From positions 62,001-126,000 of the forward strand of contig NZ_LWKZ01000002.1 in the NCBI RefSeq assembly GCF_001905005.1: a DNA stretch of 64,000 nucleotides, written 5' to 3'. Both the position numbers and the translations under genes were made by a program. The notes under the pieces are model-generated. The model saw only the letters and a program-made list of their open reading frames with translations, did not search any database and was not told where the DNA came from. The stretch is from Streptomyces sp. CB02923. GTDB lineage: Bacteria > Actinomycetota > Actinomycetes > Streptomycetales > Streptomycetaceae. Below, one piece after another: positions 1 to 9,565 of this stretch (position 1 is the first letter of the stretch; every line of letters starts with the position of its first letter).

Positions 1-51
1 CGGCCGCCGGCTGACCGGGCCGTACGGCTCCCACGAAGGAACGAGAACGCA

Positions 52-279
52 ATGAGCATCGACTGGGCAGCTCTCGGCGAGGTCTTCGGCGTCACGCTGT
101 TCGTGACGGTCGGGATCGTGGGCCTGTTCACCCTCGGCATCGTCGGCACGTCCCGCACGCCGCGGACGGAGGGCGCGCCGGCCACCGGCGGCGGCGCGGC
201 GCGGGCCGGGGCGTACGCCTGCTTCGCGCTGTGCGCGGCGGCCGTGGCGTACGGGATCTACCTGATCGTCGCCGCCTGA
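52..279 (+). CDS. Small two-helix membrane protein
   Basis: A 75-residue protein with hydrophobic stretches at about residues 12-33 and 52-73, separated by a Gly/Ala/Thr-rich loop. This suggests a small integral membrane protein. A GAAGGA-type ribosome site precedes the ATG. A stop codon at positions 12-14 probably closes an upstream gene. In streptomycetes, as I recall, such a protein follows a PiT-type phosphate transporter just before the cobalamin locus, but the transporter itself lies outside this window. The function is unknown. It ends about 180 bases before the B12 riboswitch region, so it is unlikely to be part of the cobalamin transcript. Confidence 0.7.
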   Translation: MSIDWAALGEVFGVTLFVTVGIVGLFTLGIVGTSRTPRTEGAPATGGGAARAGAYACFALCAAAVAYGIYLIVAA

Positions 280-454
280 CCCGACGGCACGGCACACCGG
301 GGCGTCCGGTGGGCGCGGCATCCCGCCGCGGCCACCGGGCGCCCCGCCTTCGTGCCCCGGTGCCGTGCCCCTCGCCGTGTCCCGTCGCTGTGTCCTTGGA
401 CACAGGCGCTGCCACAGGTCTGCGCCGCAGGTCAAGCGCGAGTTGACGGGCTTC

Positions 455-660
455 GCGGAGCGTGGTGGACTGCCGGAGCCATTCGGCGACAGATGAGGAA
501 GTCCGGTGAGAATCCGGCGCGGTCCCGCCACTGTCACCGGGGAGCGCCCCTCCACCAAGGGCCACGGTCCGCGTCCCGCGACGCAGGTTCCCGTACGGAC
601 TGGAAGGCCGGGGGAAGCGCCGATCCGGGGAGCCAGGAGACTCTCGTCGCCGTACCCGTC
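455..660 (+). promoter_or_regulatory. Cobalamin (B12) riboswitch
   Basis: The leader contains the conserved cobalamin aptamer core: a GGTGAGAATCCGGCGCGGTCC-like segment at about 503-524 runs into GCCACTGT (527-534), and a B12-box-like AGCCAGGAGACTC lies at 631-643. These elements occur in the expected order and spacing upstream of cobD/cbiB. Binding of adenosylcobalamin would be expected to repress the downstream operon. The outer boundaries are estimates. Between the box and cobD lies a short open reading frame (698-769), described separately. Confidence 0.9.
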
Positions 661-697
661 GAACCAGGGCGCGGACCCTGAGTGAGGACCTACCGCC

Positions 698-769
698 ATG
701 CCCGGCCGCAGTTCGAGATCGCTTGAACCTTTCCCCGTACTGCCCCTCCGAGGCGTGACGGCGGTCTGA
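698..769 (+). CDS. Possible 23-codon leader peptide between riboswitch and cobD
   Basis: An ATG at 698 opens a 23-codon frame ending in TGA at 767-769, only four bases before the cobD ATG at 774. GAGGACC lies about eight bases upstream of this ATG, a better ribosome site than anything directly in front of cobD. The arrangement suggests that ribosomes load at the leader frame and reinitiate at cobD. The riboswitch would then control access to the leader's ribosome site. The peptide is rich in Arg, Ser and Pro and has no recognisable domain. Conservation has not been tested, so it could be chance. Confidence 0.35.
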   Translation: MPGRSSRSLEPFPVLPLRGVTAV

Positions 770-773
770 TCCG

Positions 774-1754
774 ATGCGTGCCGAACACGCCGGCTACGCG
801 TGCGGCGCGGCCCTCGGTTTCCTCGGCGACCTGGTCGTGGGCGACCCCCGGCGCGGTCACCCCGTGGCCGCCTTCGGGCGGGCAGCGGCCGCCGTGGAAC
901 GCCGTCTGTGGCGCGACGACCGCGGGCGCGGCGCCCTGCACACCGCGCTGTGCGCGGGCGGGACCGCCGCCGGTGCCGCGCTGCTCGACCGCGCCGTACG
1001 CCGCTCCCCCGCCGCCCTGCCCGTCTCCGTCGCGCTGACCGCCGCCGCCACCTGGGCCGTCCTGGGCGGCACCTCGCTGGGCCGCGAGGCGCGGGCCGTC
1101 GGCGGCGCGCTCGCCGCGGGCGACCTCGACGTGGCGCGCGAGCGGCTGCCGCACCTGTGCGGACGTGATCCACAGGCCCTGGACGGGCAGCAGATGGCGC
1201 GCGCGGTGGTCGAGTCCGTCGCCGAGAACACCTCGGACGCAGTGGTCGGTGCCCTGGTGTGGGGCGCCGTCGCCGGTGTGCCGGGCCTGCTGGCCTTCCG
1301 CGCGGTCAACACGCTGGACGCGATGGTGGGTCACAGGTCGCCGCGCTACCGCCGCTTCGGCTGGTCCGCGGCCCGCCTCGACGATGTGGCCGGCTGCCCC
1401 GGCTCCCGGCTGACCGCCGCGCTGGCGGTGCTGGCGGGGCCGGACCGGCGGGGCGCGTGGCGCGCCTGGCGGCAGGACGGCCCGTCCCACCCGAGCCCCA
1501 ACGCGGGCCCGGTGGAGGCCGCGTTCGCGGGAGCGCTGGGCGTAAGGCTGGGCGGCACCCTGGCGTACGGCGGCCGGGTCGAGCACCGGCCGGTGCTCAA
1601 CGGCGCCGCCGGGCGGCCCGTCGCGGTGCCGGACATCGAGCGGGCCGTGACACTGTCGCGCCGGGTGAGTGTGCTGGCGCTGGCGGCCACGGTCGCGGGC
1701 CGGTGCGCGGCGGGGGCCGTGCGGCGGGCCCGTACGGCCGGGAGGGCCAAGTGA
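774..1754 (+). CDS. cobD: Adenosylcobinamide-phosphate synthase (CbiB/CobD)
   Basis: A 326-residue integral membrane enzyme that joins aminopropanol (phosphate) to adenosylcobyric acid, late in cobalamin synthesis. Family signatures are visible: [14 protein letters not shown] near residues 23-36, [11 protein letters not shown] near residue 180, and [19 protein letters not shown] near residue 240. Hydrophobic segments are spread along the chain. Length is typical for the family. It is the first large gene after the B12 riboswitch and is followed closely by cobQ. Translation may be coupled to the short leader frame ending four bases upstream. Confidence 0.93.
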   Translation: MRAEHAGYACGAALGFLGDLVVGDPRRGHPVAAFGRAAAAVERRLWRDDRGRGALHTALCAGGTAAGAALLDRAVRRSPAALPVSVALTAAATWAVLGGTSLGREARAVGGALAAGDLDVARERLPHLCGRDPQALDGQQMARAVVESVAENTSDAVVGALVWGAVAGVPGLLAFRAVNTLDAMVGHRSPRYRRFGWSAARLDDVAGCPGSRLTAALAVLAGPDRRGAWRAWRQDGPSHPSPNAGPVEAAFAGALGVRLGGTLAYGGRVEHRPVLNGAAGRPVAVPDIERAVTLSRRVSVLALAATVAGRCAAGAVRRARTAGRAK

Positions 1755-1785
1755 GCAGCGTACGGCGGACGGCGAGGAGTGCCAC

Positions 1786-3417
1786 GTGAACGGACCGGGT
1801 CAAGCAGCGCTCGGCGGCGGGCTGCTGGTGGCGGGCACCACGTCCGACGCGGGCAAGAGCGTGGTGACGGCGGGCATCTGCCGCTGGCTGGCCCGCAAGG
1901 GCGTCAAGGTGGCGCCCTTCAAGGCGCAGAACATGTCGCTGAACTCGTTCGTGACGCGCGAGGGCGCGGAGATCGGGCGGGCGCAGGCCATGCAGGCCGC
2001 GGCGGCGCGCGTCGAGCCGAGCGCGCTGATGAATCCGGTGCTGCTGAAGCCGGGCAGCGACCGCAGCAGCCAGGTCGTGCTGATGGGCAGGCCGGTGGGC
2101 GAGCTGAGCGCGCGCGGCTATCACGCGGGGCGTCAGGAGCAGCTGCTCGGTACGGTCACGGACTGCCTCCAGGAGCTGCGGCGTACGTATGACGCGGTGA
2201 TCTGCGAGGGCGCGGGCAGCCCGGCGGAGATCAATCTGCGGCGTACCGACATCGTGAACATGGGCATCGCGCGGGCCGCCCGGATACCGGCCGTGGTGGT
2301 CGGCGACATCGACCGGGGCGGGGTGTTCGCCTCGTTCTTCGGCACCACGGCGCTGCTGTCCCCGGAGGACCAGGCGCTGGTGGCGGGCTATCTCGTCAAC
2401 AAGTTCCGGGGCGATGTGACGCTGTTGGAGCCGGGCCTGGACATGCTGAAGGAGCTGACCGGGCGGCCCACCCTCGGGGTGCTGCCGTTCGCGCACGGGC
2501 TCGGCATCGACGAGGAGGACGGGCTGCGGGTGTCGCTGCGCGGCGCGGTCCGCGAGAGCGTCGTCGCGCCGCCGCACGGTGCGGACGTGCTGCGCGTCGC
2601 CGTGGCCGCCGTGCCGCTGATGTCGAACTTCACGGACGTGGACGCGCTTGCCGCCGAACCGGGCGTCGTGGTGCGGTTCGTGGACCGCCCGGAGGAGCTG
2701 GCCGACGCCGACCTCGTCGTGCTGCCCGGCACCCGCGGCACCGTCCGCGCGCTCCAGTGGCTGCGCGAGCGCGGCATCGCCGACGCGGTACGGCGGCGGG
2801 CCGCGGAAGGCCGCCCGGTGCTCGGCATCTGCGGCGGCTTCCAGATGCTGGGCGAACGCATCGAGGACGAGGTCGAGTCGAAGGCCGGAACGGTCGACGG
2901 GCTGGGCCTGCTGCCCGTACGCGTACGGTTCGCGGCGGACAAGACCCTGGCCCGGCCGTCCGGCGAAGCGCTGGGCGAGCCGGTCGAGGGCTACGAGATC
3001 CACCACGGCGTGGCCGAGGTCACCGGCGGGGAGCCCTTCCTGGAGGGCTGCCGGTCCGGAGCGGTCTGGGGCACCCACTGGCACGGCTCCCTGGAGAGCG
3101 ACGGCTTCCGGCGGGCGTTCCTGCGGCGGGTGGCGGCCGACGCGGGCCGCGCGTTCGTCCCGGCGCCCGACACCAGTTTCGCCGCGCTGCGCGAGGAGCA
3201 GCTCGACCGGCTGGGCGACCTCATCGAGGAGCACGCGGACACGGAGGCGCTGCTGCGGCTCATCGAGGACGGCGTACCGGCGGGACTGCCGTTCGTACCA
3301 CCGGGGGCGCCGCCGATACCGCCACCCCGCACACCGGCCGCACCCGGCTCCGACGCACCAAGCGCGGTCTCCCCCGCGCCCGCACACCGCACGTCCCTCG
3401 AAGGGGGTACTTCTTAA
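1786..3417 (+). CDS. cobQ: Cobyric acid synthase
   Basis: A 543-residue glutamine-dependent amidase that converts adenosylcobyrinic acid a,c-diamide to adenosylcobyric acid. The N-terminal half has the P-loop variant GTTSDAGKS at residues 17-25 followed by the [10 protein letters not shown] motif. The C-terminal half is a class I glutamine amidotransferase with the nucleophile Cys near residue 349 in LGICGG and a catalytic His in the THWHGS segment. GTG at 1786 is chosen because GAGGAG precedes it and the homologous N-terminus begins shortly after. The last ~40 residues are a Pro/Ala-rich tail beyond the usual domain end. The stop overlaps the next start by one base (TAATG). Confidence 0.95.
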   Translation: MNGPGQAALGGGLLVAGTTSDAGKSVVTAGICRWLARKGVKVAPFKAQNMSLNSFVTREGAEIGRAQAMQAAAARVEPSALMNPVLLKPGSDRSSQVVLMGRPVGELSARGYHAGRQEQLLGTVTDCLQELRRTYDAVICEGAGSPAEINLRRTDIVNMGIARAARIPAVVVGDIDRGGVFASFFGTTALLSPEDQALVAGYLVNKFRGDVTLLEPGLDMLKELTGRPTLGVLPFAHGLGIDEEDGLRVSLRGAVRESVVAPPHGADVLRVAVAAVPLMSNFTDVDALAAEPGVVVRFVDRPEELADADLVVLPGTRGTVRALQWLRERGIADAVRRRAAEGRPVLGICGGFQMLGERIEDEVESKAGTVDGLGLLPVRVRFAADKTLARPSGEALGEPVEGYEIHHGVAEVTGGEPFLEGCRSGAVWGTHWHGSLESDGFRRAFLRRVAADAGRAFVPAPDTSFAALREEQLDRLGDLIEEHADTEALLRLIEDGVPAGLPFVPPGAPPIPPPRTPAAPGSDAPSAVSPAPAHRTSLEGGTS

Positions 3418-5546
3418 TGGCATCGGTCCCTTACCCGTTCACCGCGGTCGTCGGCATGGCCGACATGCGGCTGAGCCTGCTGCTCAACGCCATCTCGCCG
3501 GCCATCGGCGGGGTGCTCGTCCGCGGCGAGAAGGGCACCGCGAAGTCGACGATCGTGCGGGGCCTGACGGCGCTGATGCCGGACGTTCCCGTCGTCACCG
3601 GCTGCCGCTTCTCCTGCGACCCCGCCGCGCCGGACCCGGCGTGCCCGGACGGCCCCCACGAGTCGGGCGGCGCCGAGGAGCGCCCGGCCCGCATGGTCGA
3701 ACTCCCCGTCGGTGCCTCCGAGGACCGGCTCGTCGGCGCGCTGGACATCGAACGGGCCCTGTCGGAGGGCGTGAAGGCGTTCGAGCCGGGCCTGCTGGCG
3801 GACGCGCACCGCGGCATCCTGTACGTCGACGAGGTCAACCTCCTCCACGACCACCTCGTGGACCTGCTGCTGGACGCCGCCGCCATGGGCGCCTCCTACG
3901 TGGAGCGCGAGGGCGTCTCCGTACGGCACGCCGCGCGCTTCCTGCTCGTCGGCACCATGAACCCCGAAGAGGGCGAGCTGCGCCCGCAGTTGCTGGACCG
4001 TTTCGGGCTGACCGTGGAGGTCGCCGCGTCCCGCGAGCCGGACCAGCGGGTGGAGGTCGTCCGGCGGCGGCTGGCGTACGACGCGGACCCGGCGGGTTTC
4101 GGGACGCGCTGGGCCGTCGAGGAGGGCGAGCTGCGGGAGCGCATCGCCGCCGCGCGGGCGCTGCTGCCCGACGTGGTCCTCGGGGACGCGGTGCTGCGGC
4201 AGATCGCCGCGGTGTGCGCCGCGTTCGAGGTGGACGGCATGCGTGCCGACATCGTGATGGCGCGCACCGCCTGCGCGCTGGCCGCGTGGGCGGGCCGTAC
4301 GGACGTCCGCGAGGAGGACGTACGGCAGGCCGCCCTGCTGGCGCTCCCCCACCGGCGCCGCCGCAATCCCTTCGACGCCCCCGGCCTGGACGAGGACAAA
4401 CTCGACCAGACGCTGGAGGAGTTCGCCGCGGACCAGGACGACGACCCGGAGCCGGACCCGGACGGCGGCCCCGACGGGCCGGGCGGCGGGCAGCCTCCGC
4501 AGGACGGCGACGGCGGTACGGACGGGCCACAGGGCGAGGACGCCCAGGCACCGCAGGAGCAGCCGCAGGAACAGCCCCACGACCAGCCGCAGTTGCCCGA
4601 GCAGCCGCAGGCCCCCGAGGCGGACCCCGCACCGGCCGACCCCCGGGCCCGGAGCGAGGAGCGCGGCGAGGACGCGCCCGGTGAAGGCGGCGAGACGGCC
4701 GCCGTCGGCGCGGGCGAGCCGTTCCGTACGCGGCGGCTGGACGTGCCGGGGCTCGGCGAGGGCGCGGACGGCCGGCGTTCGCGGGCCCGTACCGCGCACG
4801 GCCGGACCACCGGTGCCCGGCGTCCGCAGGGCACCCTGACCAAGCTGCACCTGGCCGCGACCGTGCAGGCCGCCGCGCCGCACCAGATGGCGCGCGGGCG
4901 CAGCGGCCGGGGGCTGGTGGTGCGCCGGGACGACCTGCGGGAGGCCGTGCGGGAGGGCCGTGAGGGCAACCTCGTGCTCTTCGTCGTGGACGCCTCCGGT
5001 TCGATGGCGGCGCGCAAGCGGATGAGCGCGGTCAAGGGCGCGGTGCTCTCGCTGCTGCTCGACGCCTACCAGCGGCGCGACAAGATCGGCATGATCACTT
5101 TCCGCGGGTCGGAGGCCGAGCTCGCGCTGCCGCCGACCTCGTCGGTGGAGGCGGGCGCCGCCCGGCTGGAGACGCTGCCCACCGGCGGCCGGACGCCGCT
5201 CTCGGCGGGCCTGCTCAAGGCCCACGAGGTGCTGCGCGTGGAACGGCTGCGGGACGCCTCGCGCCGCCCGCTGCTGGTCGTCGTCACCGACGGGCGGTCC
5301 ACCGGCGGCCCCGAACCGCTGGTGCGCACGTCCCGCGCGGCACGGCTGCTGGGCGCGGAGGGCGTCGCCTCGGTGGTCGTGGACTGCGAGGCGGGGCCGG
5401 TACGGCTGGGGCTGGCGGGCGAGCTGGCCCGTGACCTCCAGGGCACCGCCGTCACCCTCGACGAGCTGCGCGCGGACAGCGTCTCCGCGCTCGTCCGCGA
5501 CGTCCGCGGGCAGGGCAACCACCACACCACCCGGAGGGCCGCGTAA
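3417..5546 (+). CDS. Putative cobaltochelatase/magnesium chelatase subunit, AAA+ plus VWA
   Basis: A 709-residue protein fusing a ChlI/BchI-type AAA+ module to a ChlD/BchD-type VWA module. Walker A is GEKGTAKST at residues 37-45, and Walker B (LYVDEVNLL) is near residues 135-143. An acidic, Pro/Gln-rich linker covers roughly residues 340-460. A MIDAS motif DASGSM lies near residues 524-530. By analogy with CobST it would power metal insertion by the large subunit CobN, which is absent from this window. Start and stop overlap both neighbours (TAATG on each side), so it is tightly coupled to cobQ and cobO. Magnesium versus cobalt is not decided by sequence; context favours cobalt. Confidence 0.88.
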   Translation: MASVPYPFTAVVGMADMRLSLLLNAISPAIGGVLVRGEKGTAKSTIVRGLTALMPDVPVVTGCRFSCDPAAPDPACPDGPHESGGAEERPARMVELPVGASEDRLVGALDIERALSEGVKAFEPGLLADAHRGILYVDEVNLLHDHLVDLLLDAAAMGASYVEREGVSVRHAARFLLVGTMNPEEGELRPQLLDRFGLTVEVAASREPDQRVEVVRRRLAYDADPAGFGTRWAVEEGELRERIAAARALLPDVVLGDAVLRQIAAVCAAFEVDGMRADIVMARTACALAAWAGRTDVREEDVRQAALLALPHRRRRNPFDAPGLDEDKLDQTLEEFAADQDDDPEPDPDGGPDGPGGGQPPQDGDGGTDGPQGEDAQAPQEQPQEQPHDQPQLPEQPQAPEADPAPADPRARSEERGEDAPGEGGETAAVGAGEPFRTRRLDVPGLGEGADGRRSRARTAHGRTTGARRPQGTLTKLHLAATVQAAAPHQMARGRSGRGLVVRRDDLREAVREGREGNLVLFVVDASGSMAARKRMSAVKGAVLSLLLDAYQRRDKIGMITFRGSEAELALPPTSSVEAGAARLETLPTGGRTPLSAGLLKAHEVLRVERLRDASRRPLLVVVTDGRSTGGPEPLVRTSRAARLLGAEGVASVVVDCEAGPVRLGLAGELARDLQGTAVTLDELRADSVSALVRDVRGQGNHHTTRRAA

Positions 5547-6145
5547 TGCCGCAGGGACAGCCGACCGTCGTACCGGACGACGGACTCACCACACGCCAGC
5601 GCCGCAACCGCCCGCTGGTCCTCGTGCACACCGGCCCCGGCAAGGGCAAGTCCACCGCCGCTTTCGGGCTGGCGCTGCGGGCCTGGAACCAGGGCTGGCC
5701 GGTCGGGGTGTTCCAGTTCGTGAAGTCGGCGAAGTGGAAGGTGGGTGAGGAGCGGGCGCTGCGGGTACTCGGCGACACCGGCGAGGGCGGCACGGTCGCC
5801 TGGCACAAGATGGGCGAGGGCTGGTCATGGGTCCAGCGCGACTCCCAGTTCAGCAACGAGGAGGCGGCCCGCGAGGGCTGGGAGCAGGTCAAGCGGGACC
5901 TGGCCGCCGAGACGTACAAGCTGTACGTGCTCGACGAGTTCGCCTACCCGATGCACTGGGGCTGGGTGGACCCCGCCGAGGTCGTGTCCGTCCTGCGCGA
6001 CCGGCCGGGCAACCAGCACGTCGTCATCACGGGCCGCAACGCGCCGCAGGTGCTGTGCGACCACGCGGACCTGGTGACCGAGATGACCAAGGTCAAGCAC
6101 CCGATGGACGCGGGCCAGAAGGGCCAGCGGGGCATCGAGTGGTGA
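5546..6145 (+). CDS. cobO: Cob(I)yrinic acid a,c-diamide adenosyltransferase
   Basis: A 199-residue ATP:corrinoid adenosyltransferase of the CobA/CobO/BtuR family, which attaches the upper 5'-deoxyadenosyl ligand to cobalt. The P-loop GPGKGKST is at residues 30-37, followed by the family pattern FQFVKSAKW and the VLDEFAYPMHWGW segment that contains the Walker B-like acid residues. HVVITGRNAP and the terminal KQG-type end (GQKGQRGIEW) are also characteristic. Length is normal. The start codon overlaps the stop of the chelatase gene by one base, implying translational coupling. Confidence 0.95.
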   Translation: MPQGQPTVVPDDGLTTRQRRNRPLVLVHTGPGKGKSTAAFGLALRAWNQGWPVGVFQFVKSAKWKVGEERALRVLGDTGEGGTVAWHKMGEGWSWVQRDSQFSNEEAAREGWEQVKRDLAAETYKLYVLDEFAYPMHWGWVDPAEVVSVLRDRPGNQHVVITGRNAPQVLCDHADLVTEMTKVKHPMDAGQKGQRGIEW

Positions 6146-6230
6146 GCGCGGCACCCCGCCGCGCGGCGACCCGAAGGACGGCGCCGGGCACCCCGGCGCC
6201 GGGCACAGCAGGACCAGGAGCAGTCACCCC

Positions 6231-7628
6231 GTGAGCACGATCCCCCGGCTCGTCATCGCCGCGCCCGCCTCGGGCAGCGGCAAGACGACCGTCGCCACCG
6301 GCCTGATGGCGGCCTTCACCGAGGCCGGGCTCACGGTCTCCGCGCACAAGGTGGGTCCCGATTACATCGACCCGGGCTACCACGCCCTGGCGACGGGCCG
6401 GCCGGGCCGCAACCTGGACGCGTACCTGTGCGGCCCCGACCAGGTGCCGCCGCTGTTCCTGCACGGGTCGGCCGGTGCCGACCTGGCGGTGATCGAGGGC
6501 GTGATGGGGCTGTACGACGGCGCCTCGGGGCTCGGCGAACTGGCCTCGACCGCGCAGGTCGCCAAGGTGCTGCGGGCGCCGGTGGTGCTGGTCGTGGACG
6601 CCTCGGCGCAGTCCCGGTCGGTGGCGGCGCTGGTGCACGGCTTCGCGTCCTGGGACCCGGAGGTGCGGCTGGCCGGGGTGATCCTGAACAAGGTCGGCTC
6701 GGACCGGCACGAGGAACTGCTGCGCGCGGCGCTGGACGAGGCGGGCGTGCCGGTGCTGGGCGCGCTGCGCCGGGCGCCGCAGGTGCAGACGCCGTCGCGG
6801 CACCTGGGCCTGATCCCGGTCGCCGAACGGCAGGCCGACGCGGTGGAGTCGGTACGGGCGCAGGCCGCCCAGGTGCGGGAGGGCTGCGACCTCAAGGCGC
6901 TGCTGGCGCTGGCGCACAGCGCGCCGGAGCTGCCCGGCACGGCCTGGGACCCGGCGCTGGCCGTCGCCCGGAGCACGGACGGCGCGGCCACCGTCCCCGG
7001 CAGGCCCGTGGTGGCCGTCGCGGGCGGCGCCGCGTTCACGTTCTCGTACGCCGAGCACGCCGAACTGCTGACGGCCGCCGGGGCCGAAGTGGCCGTCTTC
7101 GACCCGCTGCGCGACGAGCGGCTGCCGTCCGGGACGCAGGCGCTGGTGATCGGCGGCGGCTTCCCCGAGATGTACGCGGCCGAACTGTCGGCCAACGAGC
7201 CGCTGCGCCGCGCCGTGGTCGACCTGGCGGCCTCCGGCGCGCCGGTCGTCGCGGAATGCGCGGGGCTGCTGTACCTGTCGCGGTCCCTCGACGGCAGGCC
7301 GATGTGCGGGGTGCTGCCCGCCGACGCGCGGATGTCGGAGCGGCTCACGCTGGGCTACCGGGAGGCGGTGGCGCTGAGCGACAACGCGCTGGCGGTGGAG
7401 GGCACACGGGTGCGCGGCCACGAATTCCACCGTACGGTGCTGGAACCGGGCGCGGGCGCGTCCCCCGCCTGGGGCATGACCCACCCCGCGCGCCGGGTGG
7501 AGGGCCACGTGCAGGACGGGGTGCACGCCTCGTACCTGCACGTCCACTGGGCGGCCGAGCCGTCGCTGGCCCGCCGCCTGGCCGCGAGCGCCGCTGTCCG
7601 CCCGCCGCTGGAGGCCCGCTGTGGCTGA
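6231..7628 (+). CDS. cobB: Cobyrinate a,c-diamide synthase
   Basis: A 465-residue CobB/CbiA enzyme that amidates cobyrinic acid side chains a and c using glutamine and ATP. The N-terminal ATP-binding module begins APASGSGKTT (residues 11-20) and continues with VGPDYIDPGYH. The C-terminal glutaminase module has FPEMYAAEL and the nucleophile Cys in VAECAGLLYLS near residue 343. The GTG start follows AGGAGCAGTCACCCC, so a ribosome site supports it. The 85-base gap from cobO contains only short G+C-rich dyads. The 3' end overlaps the next gene by eight bases. Confidence 0.94.
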   Translation: MSTIPRLVIAAPASGSGKTTVATGLMAAFTEAGLTVSAHKVGPDYIDPGYHALATGRPGRNLDAYLCGPDQVPPLFLHGSAGADLAVIEGVMGLYDGASGLGELASTAQVAKVLRAPVVLVVDASAQSRSVAALVHGFASWDPEVRLAGVILNKVGSDRHEELLRAALDEAGVPVLGALRRAPQVQTPSRHLGLIPVAERQADAVESVRAQAAQVREGCDLKALLALAHSAPELPGTAWDPALAVARSTDGAATVPGRPVVAVAGGAAFTFSYAEHAELLTAAGAEVAVFDPLRDERLPSGTQALVIGGGFPEMYAAELSANEPLRRAVVDLAASGAPVVAECAGLLYLSRSLDGRPMCGVLPADARMSERLTLGYREAVALSDNALAVEGTRVRGHEFHRTVLEPGAGASPAWGMTHPARRVEGHVQDGVHASYLHVHWAAEPSLARRLAASAAVRPPLEARCG

Positions 7629-8265
7629 CGCCGTACTGGACCATCTGGTCCTCGCCACGCCCGACCTGGAGAGCACCGCCGCCGAGGTCGCCGCGCTGAC
7701 CGGCGTGCGGCCGGTGCCGGGGGGCGGCCATCCGGGCCTCGGCACCCGCAACGCGCTGCTGGGCCTGGGCAACGGCGCCTACCTGGAGATCATCGGTCCC
7801 GATCCCGCGCAGCCCGCCCCCGAGGCGCCGCGCTGGTTCGGCATCGACGTGCTGCGCGGGCCGCGGCTGGCCCACTGGGCGGTACGGGTACACGGCATCG
7901 CCGGGCACGTCGCGCGGGCCCGCGCGCTGGGTTACGACCCGGGCGAGCCGGTGGCGATGTCCCGCCGTACGCCGGACGGCGGGACCCTCTCCTGGACGCT
8001 GACGCCGCCGCGTACGGGCGGCGGGCTGGTGCCGTTCCTGCTGGACTGGGGCGACGCGCCGCACCCGGCTTCCGGGCAGGGGCTGCCGGTCGTGCCGCTG
8101 CGGTCGCTGTGCGGTACGCATCCCGACCCGTCGACGATCCAGGCCGAGCTGACCGCCCTGGGCGCCACGCTCAGGGTCGAGGCGGGTGACGAGCCGGGGC
8201 TGACGGCCGTGCTGGACGGGCGCAACGGGCCGGTGTCGGTCGGTGTGGGAGCCGGCGCGCCGTGA
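7621..8265 (+). CDS. VOC-family (glyoxalase-like) protein
   Basis: A 214-residue protein with a vicinal-oxygen-chelate fold. The N-terminus DHLVLATPDLE and the segment NALLGLGNGAYLEIIGPDP are typical of the glyoxalase_3-like subgroup, and a second repeat follows after the central region. It begins with GTG inside the last codons of cobB (eight-base overlap), so it is co-translated with the cobalamin genes. The substrate is unknown. VOC proteins bind a divalent metal, but no specific role in cobalamin synthesis can be claimed. It is followed by a convergent ZIP transporter. Confidence 0.8.
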   Translation: MADAVLDHLVLATPDLESTAAEVAALTGVRPVPGGGHPGLGTRNALLGLGNGAYLEIIGPDPAQPAPEAPRWFGIDVLRGPRLAHWAVRVHGIAGHVARARALGYDPGEPVAMSRRTPDGGTLSWTLTPPRTGGGLVPFLLDWGDAPHPASGQGLPVVPLRSLCGTHPDPSTIQAELTALGATLRVEAGDEPGLTAVLDGRNGPVSVGVGAGAP

Positions 8266-8303
8266 CCGCCGTTCCCGGTGCCGTGCACGCCCGGCGCACC
8301 GGC

Positions 8304-9029
8304 TCAGCCCGCGAGGCCGACCACCAGCCAGATGAACCCGACGCCCGCCACGGTGCACAGCAACGTGGACAGCGCCGGGTGGTCGTGGTGCGCCTCCGGG
8401 AGGATGTCGGAGGTCGCCAGGTAGAGCAGGACGCCGCCGAAGAAGCCCAGGTAAATCCCGAGCCATTGCTCCGGAAGGGTGAACAGCAGCGTGGCGGCGG
8501 CACCGGCCAGCGGGGCGAGCGCGTCCGCGCCGAGCATGGTCAGCGCCCGGTTGCGGGCGTTCCCGTACAGGCTGGTGATCGTGTACGTGTTGAAGCCGTC
8601 CGCGAAGTCGTGGGCGATGACGGCGAGCGCCACGGCCACCGCCATCTCCCGGCCGACCTGGTAGGCCAGGCCTATCGCGAAGCCGTCCATGAAGCTGTGC
8701 ACCACCATGGCCGCGGCGGCCGTCAGACCGACCTGCGGCACCCGTTCCTCCGGGTCCATGCCGTGTGCCGCCTTGCGGACCGCCAGCAGCCGTTCCACCG
8801 CGTGCGCGGCGAGGAAGCCCAGGACGAAGCAGAGCAGCGCGGCCGGAACGCCGTGCACCTCGCCGCCCGCCGCCTCCAGCGCCTCGGGCAGCAGGTCGAG
8901 GCCGACCACGCCCAGCATCAGGCCGCCGGCCAGCCCCAGGACCAGGTGCCGGCGGTCGGTGACCCGGTGGGCGACCCAGCCGCCGACCAGGGTCATCAGG
9001 AACGCGCCCAGCGCGATGACCACCGGCAC
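8304..9029 (-). CDS. ZIP-family metal transporter
   Basis: A 241-residue membrane protein with about eight hydrophobic helices and ZIP hallmarks. These include a conserved helix HSFMDGFAIGLAY (His-Ser, metal-site residues) and a following IAHDFADGFNTY helix with a second His/Asp pair. It should move a divalent cation such as zinc, and possibly cobalt or iron, into the cytoplasm. It is transcribed against the surrounding cobalamin genes and separates the cobD-to-VOC block from cobE/cobC. Its position invites the idea of cobalt supply, but metal choice cannot be read from the sequence. Confidence 0.88.
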   Translation of the reverse strand: MPVVIALGAFLMTLVGGWVAHRVTDRRHLVLGLAGGLMLGVVGLDLLPEALEAAGGEVHGVPAALLCFVLGFLAAHAVERLLAVRKAAHGMDPEERVPQVGLTAAAAMVVHSFMDGFAIGLAYQVGREMAVAVALAVIAHDFADGFNTYTITSLYGNARNRALTMLGADALAPLAGAAATLLFTLPEQWLGIYLGFFGGVLLYLATSDILPEAHHDHPALSTLLCTVAGVGFIWLVVGLAG

Positions 9030-9121
9030 GGTCTCACCCCTTCCCCGGGGTTCCGGACCCCCTCACTCCTGCTTACTGACCGGCCGCGCATCCCGCATGT
9101 CCGGAACGCGGGGCGGGCCCG

Positions 9122-9565
9122 GTGAGCGCCGCACCGGTCGTCGTCGGCGTCGGCGCCCGCCGGGGCGTCCCGGCCGCCGAGGTGCTGGCGCTCGTCCTGG
9201 ACAGCCTCGCCGCCGCGGGTCTGGCGCCGGACGCGGTCACCGCGCTCGCGACGGTGGACGCCAAGGCGGCGGAGCCGGGGCTCACCGGGGCGGCGGAACG
9301 GCTCGGTGTGCCGCTGCTGGTGTATCCGGCCGCGGTGCTGGCCGCCGTACCCGTACCGCATCCGTCCGCGGCGGCGCTGGCCGCCACCGGGACACCGAGC
9401 GTCGCGGAGGCCGCCGCGCTGGCCGGCGCGGGCGGCGGTCCCGGCGCCGCCCGGCTCGTCGCCGGCAAACGCACGTCGGTGCCCGGGGCGCGGGCCACCT
9501 GCGCCGTGGCGCGGGGCGGCGCCGTGCCCGCACCCGGCCCAGTACGTACCAAGGAGACGTTGTGA
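9122..9565 (+). CDS. CobE/CbiG C-terminal-like cobalamin biosynthesis protein
   Basis: A 147-residue protein resembling the CobE/GbiG_C fold. It starts VVVGVGARRGVPAAEV, has the ATVDAKAAEPGL segment, and ends with SVAEAAAL and LVAGKRTS, the family's typical terminal motifs. In anaerobic-type pathways this domain helps open the corrin delta-lactone; in aerobic bacteria CobE has a poorly defined essential role. It starts with GTG. Its stop TGA overlaps the next GTG start (GTGA, four bases), so it is coupled to cobC. Upstream lies the divergent ZIP gene, with 92 bases between the two starts. Confidence 0.78.
   Translation: MSAAPVVVGVGARRGVPAAEVLALVLDSLAAAGLAPDAVTALATVDAKAAEPGLTGAAERLGVPLLVYPAAVLAAVPVPHPSAAALAATGTPSVAEAAALAGAGGGPGAARLVAGKRTSVPGARATCAVARGGAVPAPGPVRTKETL

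Noticed and set aside
1669..1785. An upstream in-frame ATG for cobQ, 39 codons earlier
   Set aside because: It would overlap cobD and adds a non-conserved Arg-rich extension. GTG at 1786 has a ribosome site and precedes the family N-terminus.
1597..5525. Long open frames on the minus strand opposite cobQ and the chelatase gene
   Set aside because: They are shadows of high-G+C codon usage. The plus strand carries full-length conserved enzymes with motifs and ribosome sites, and the antisense products are low-complexity Arg/Gly/His-rich.
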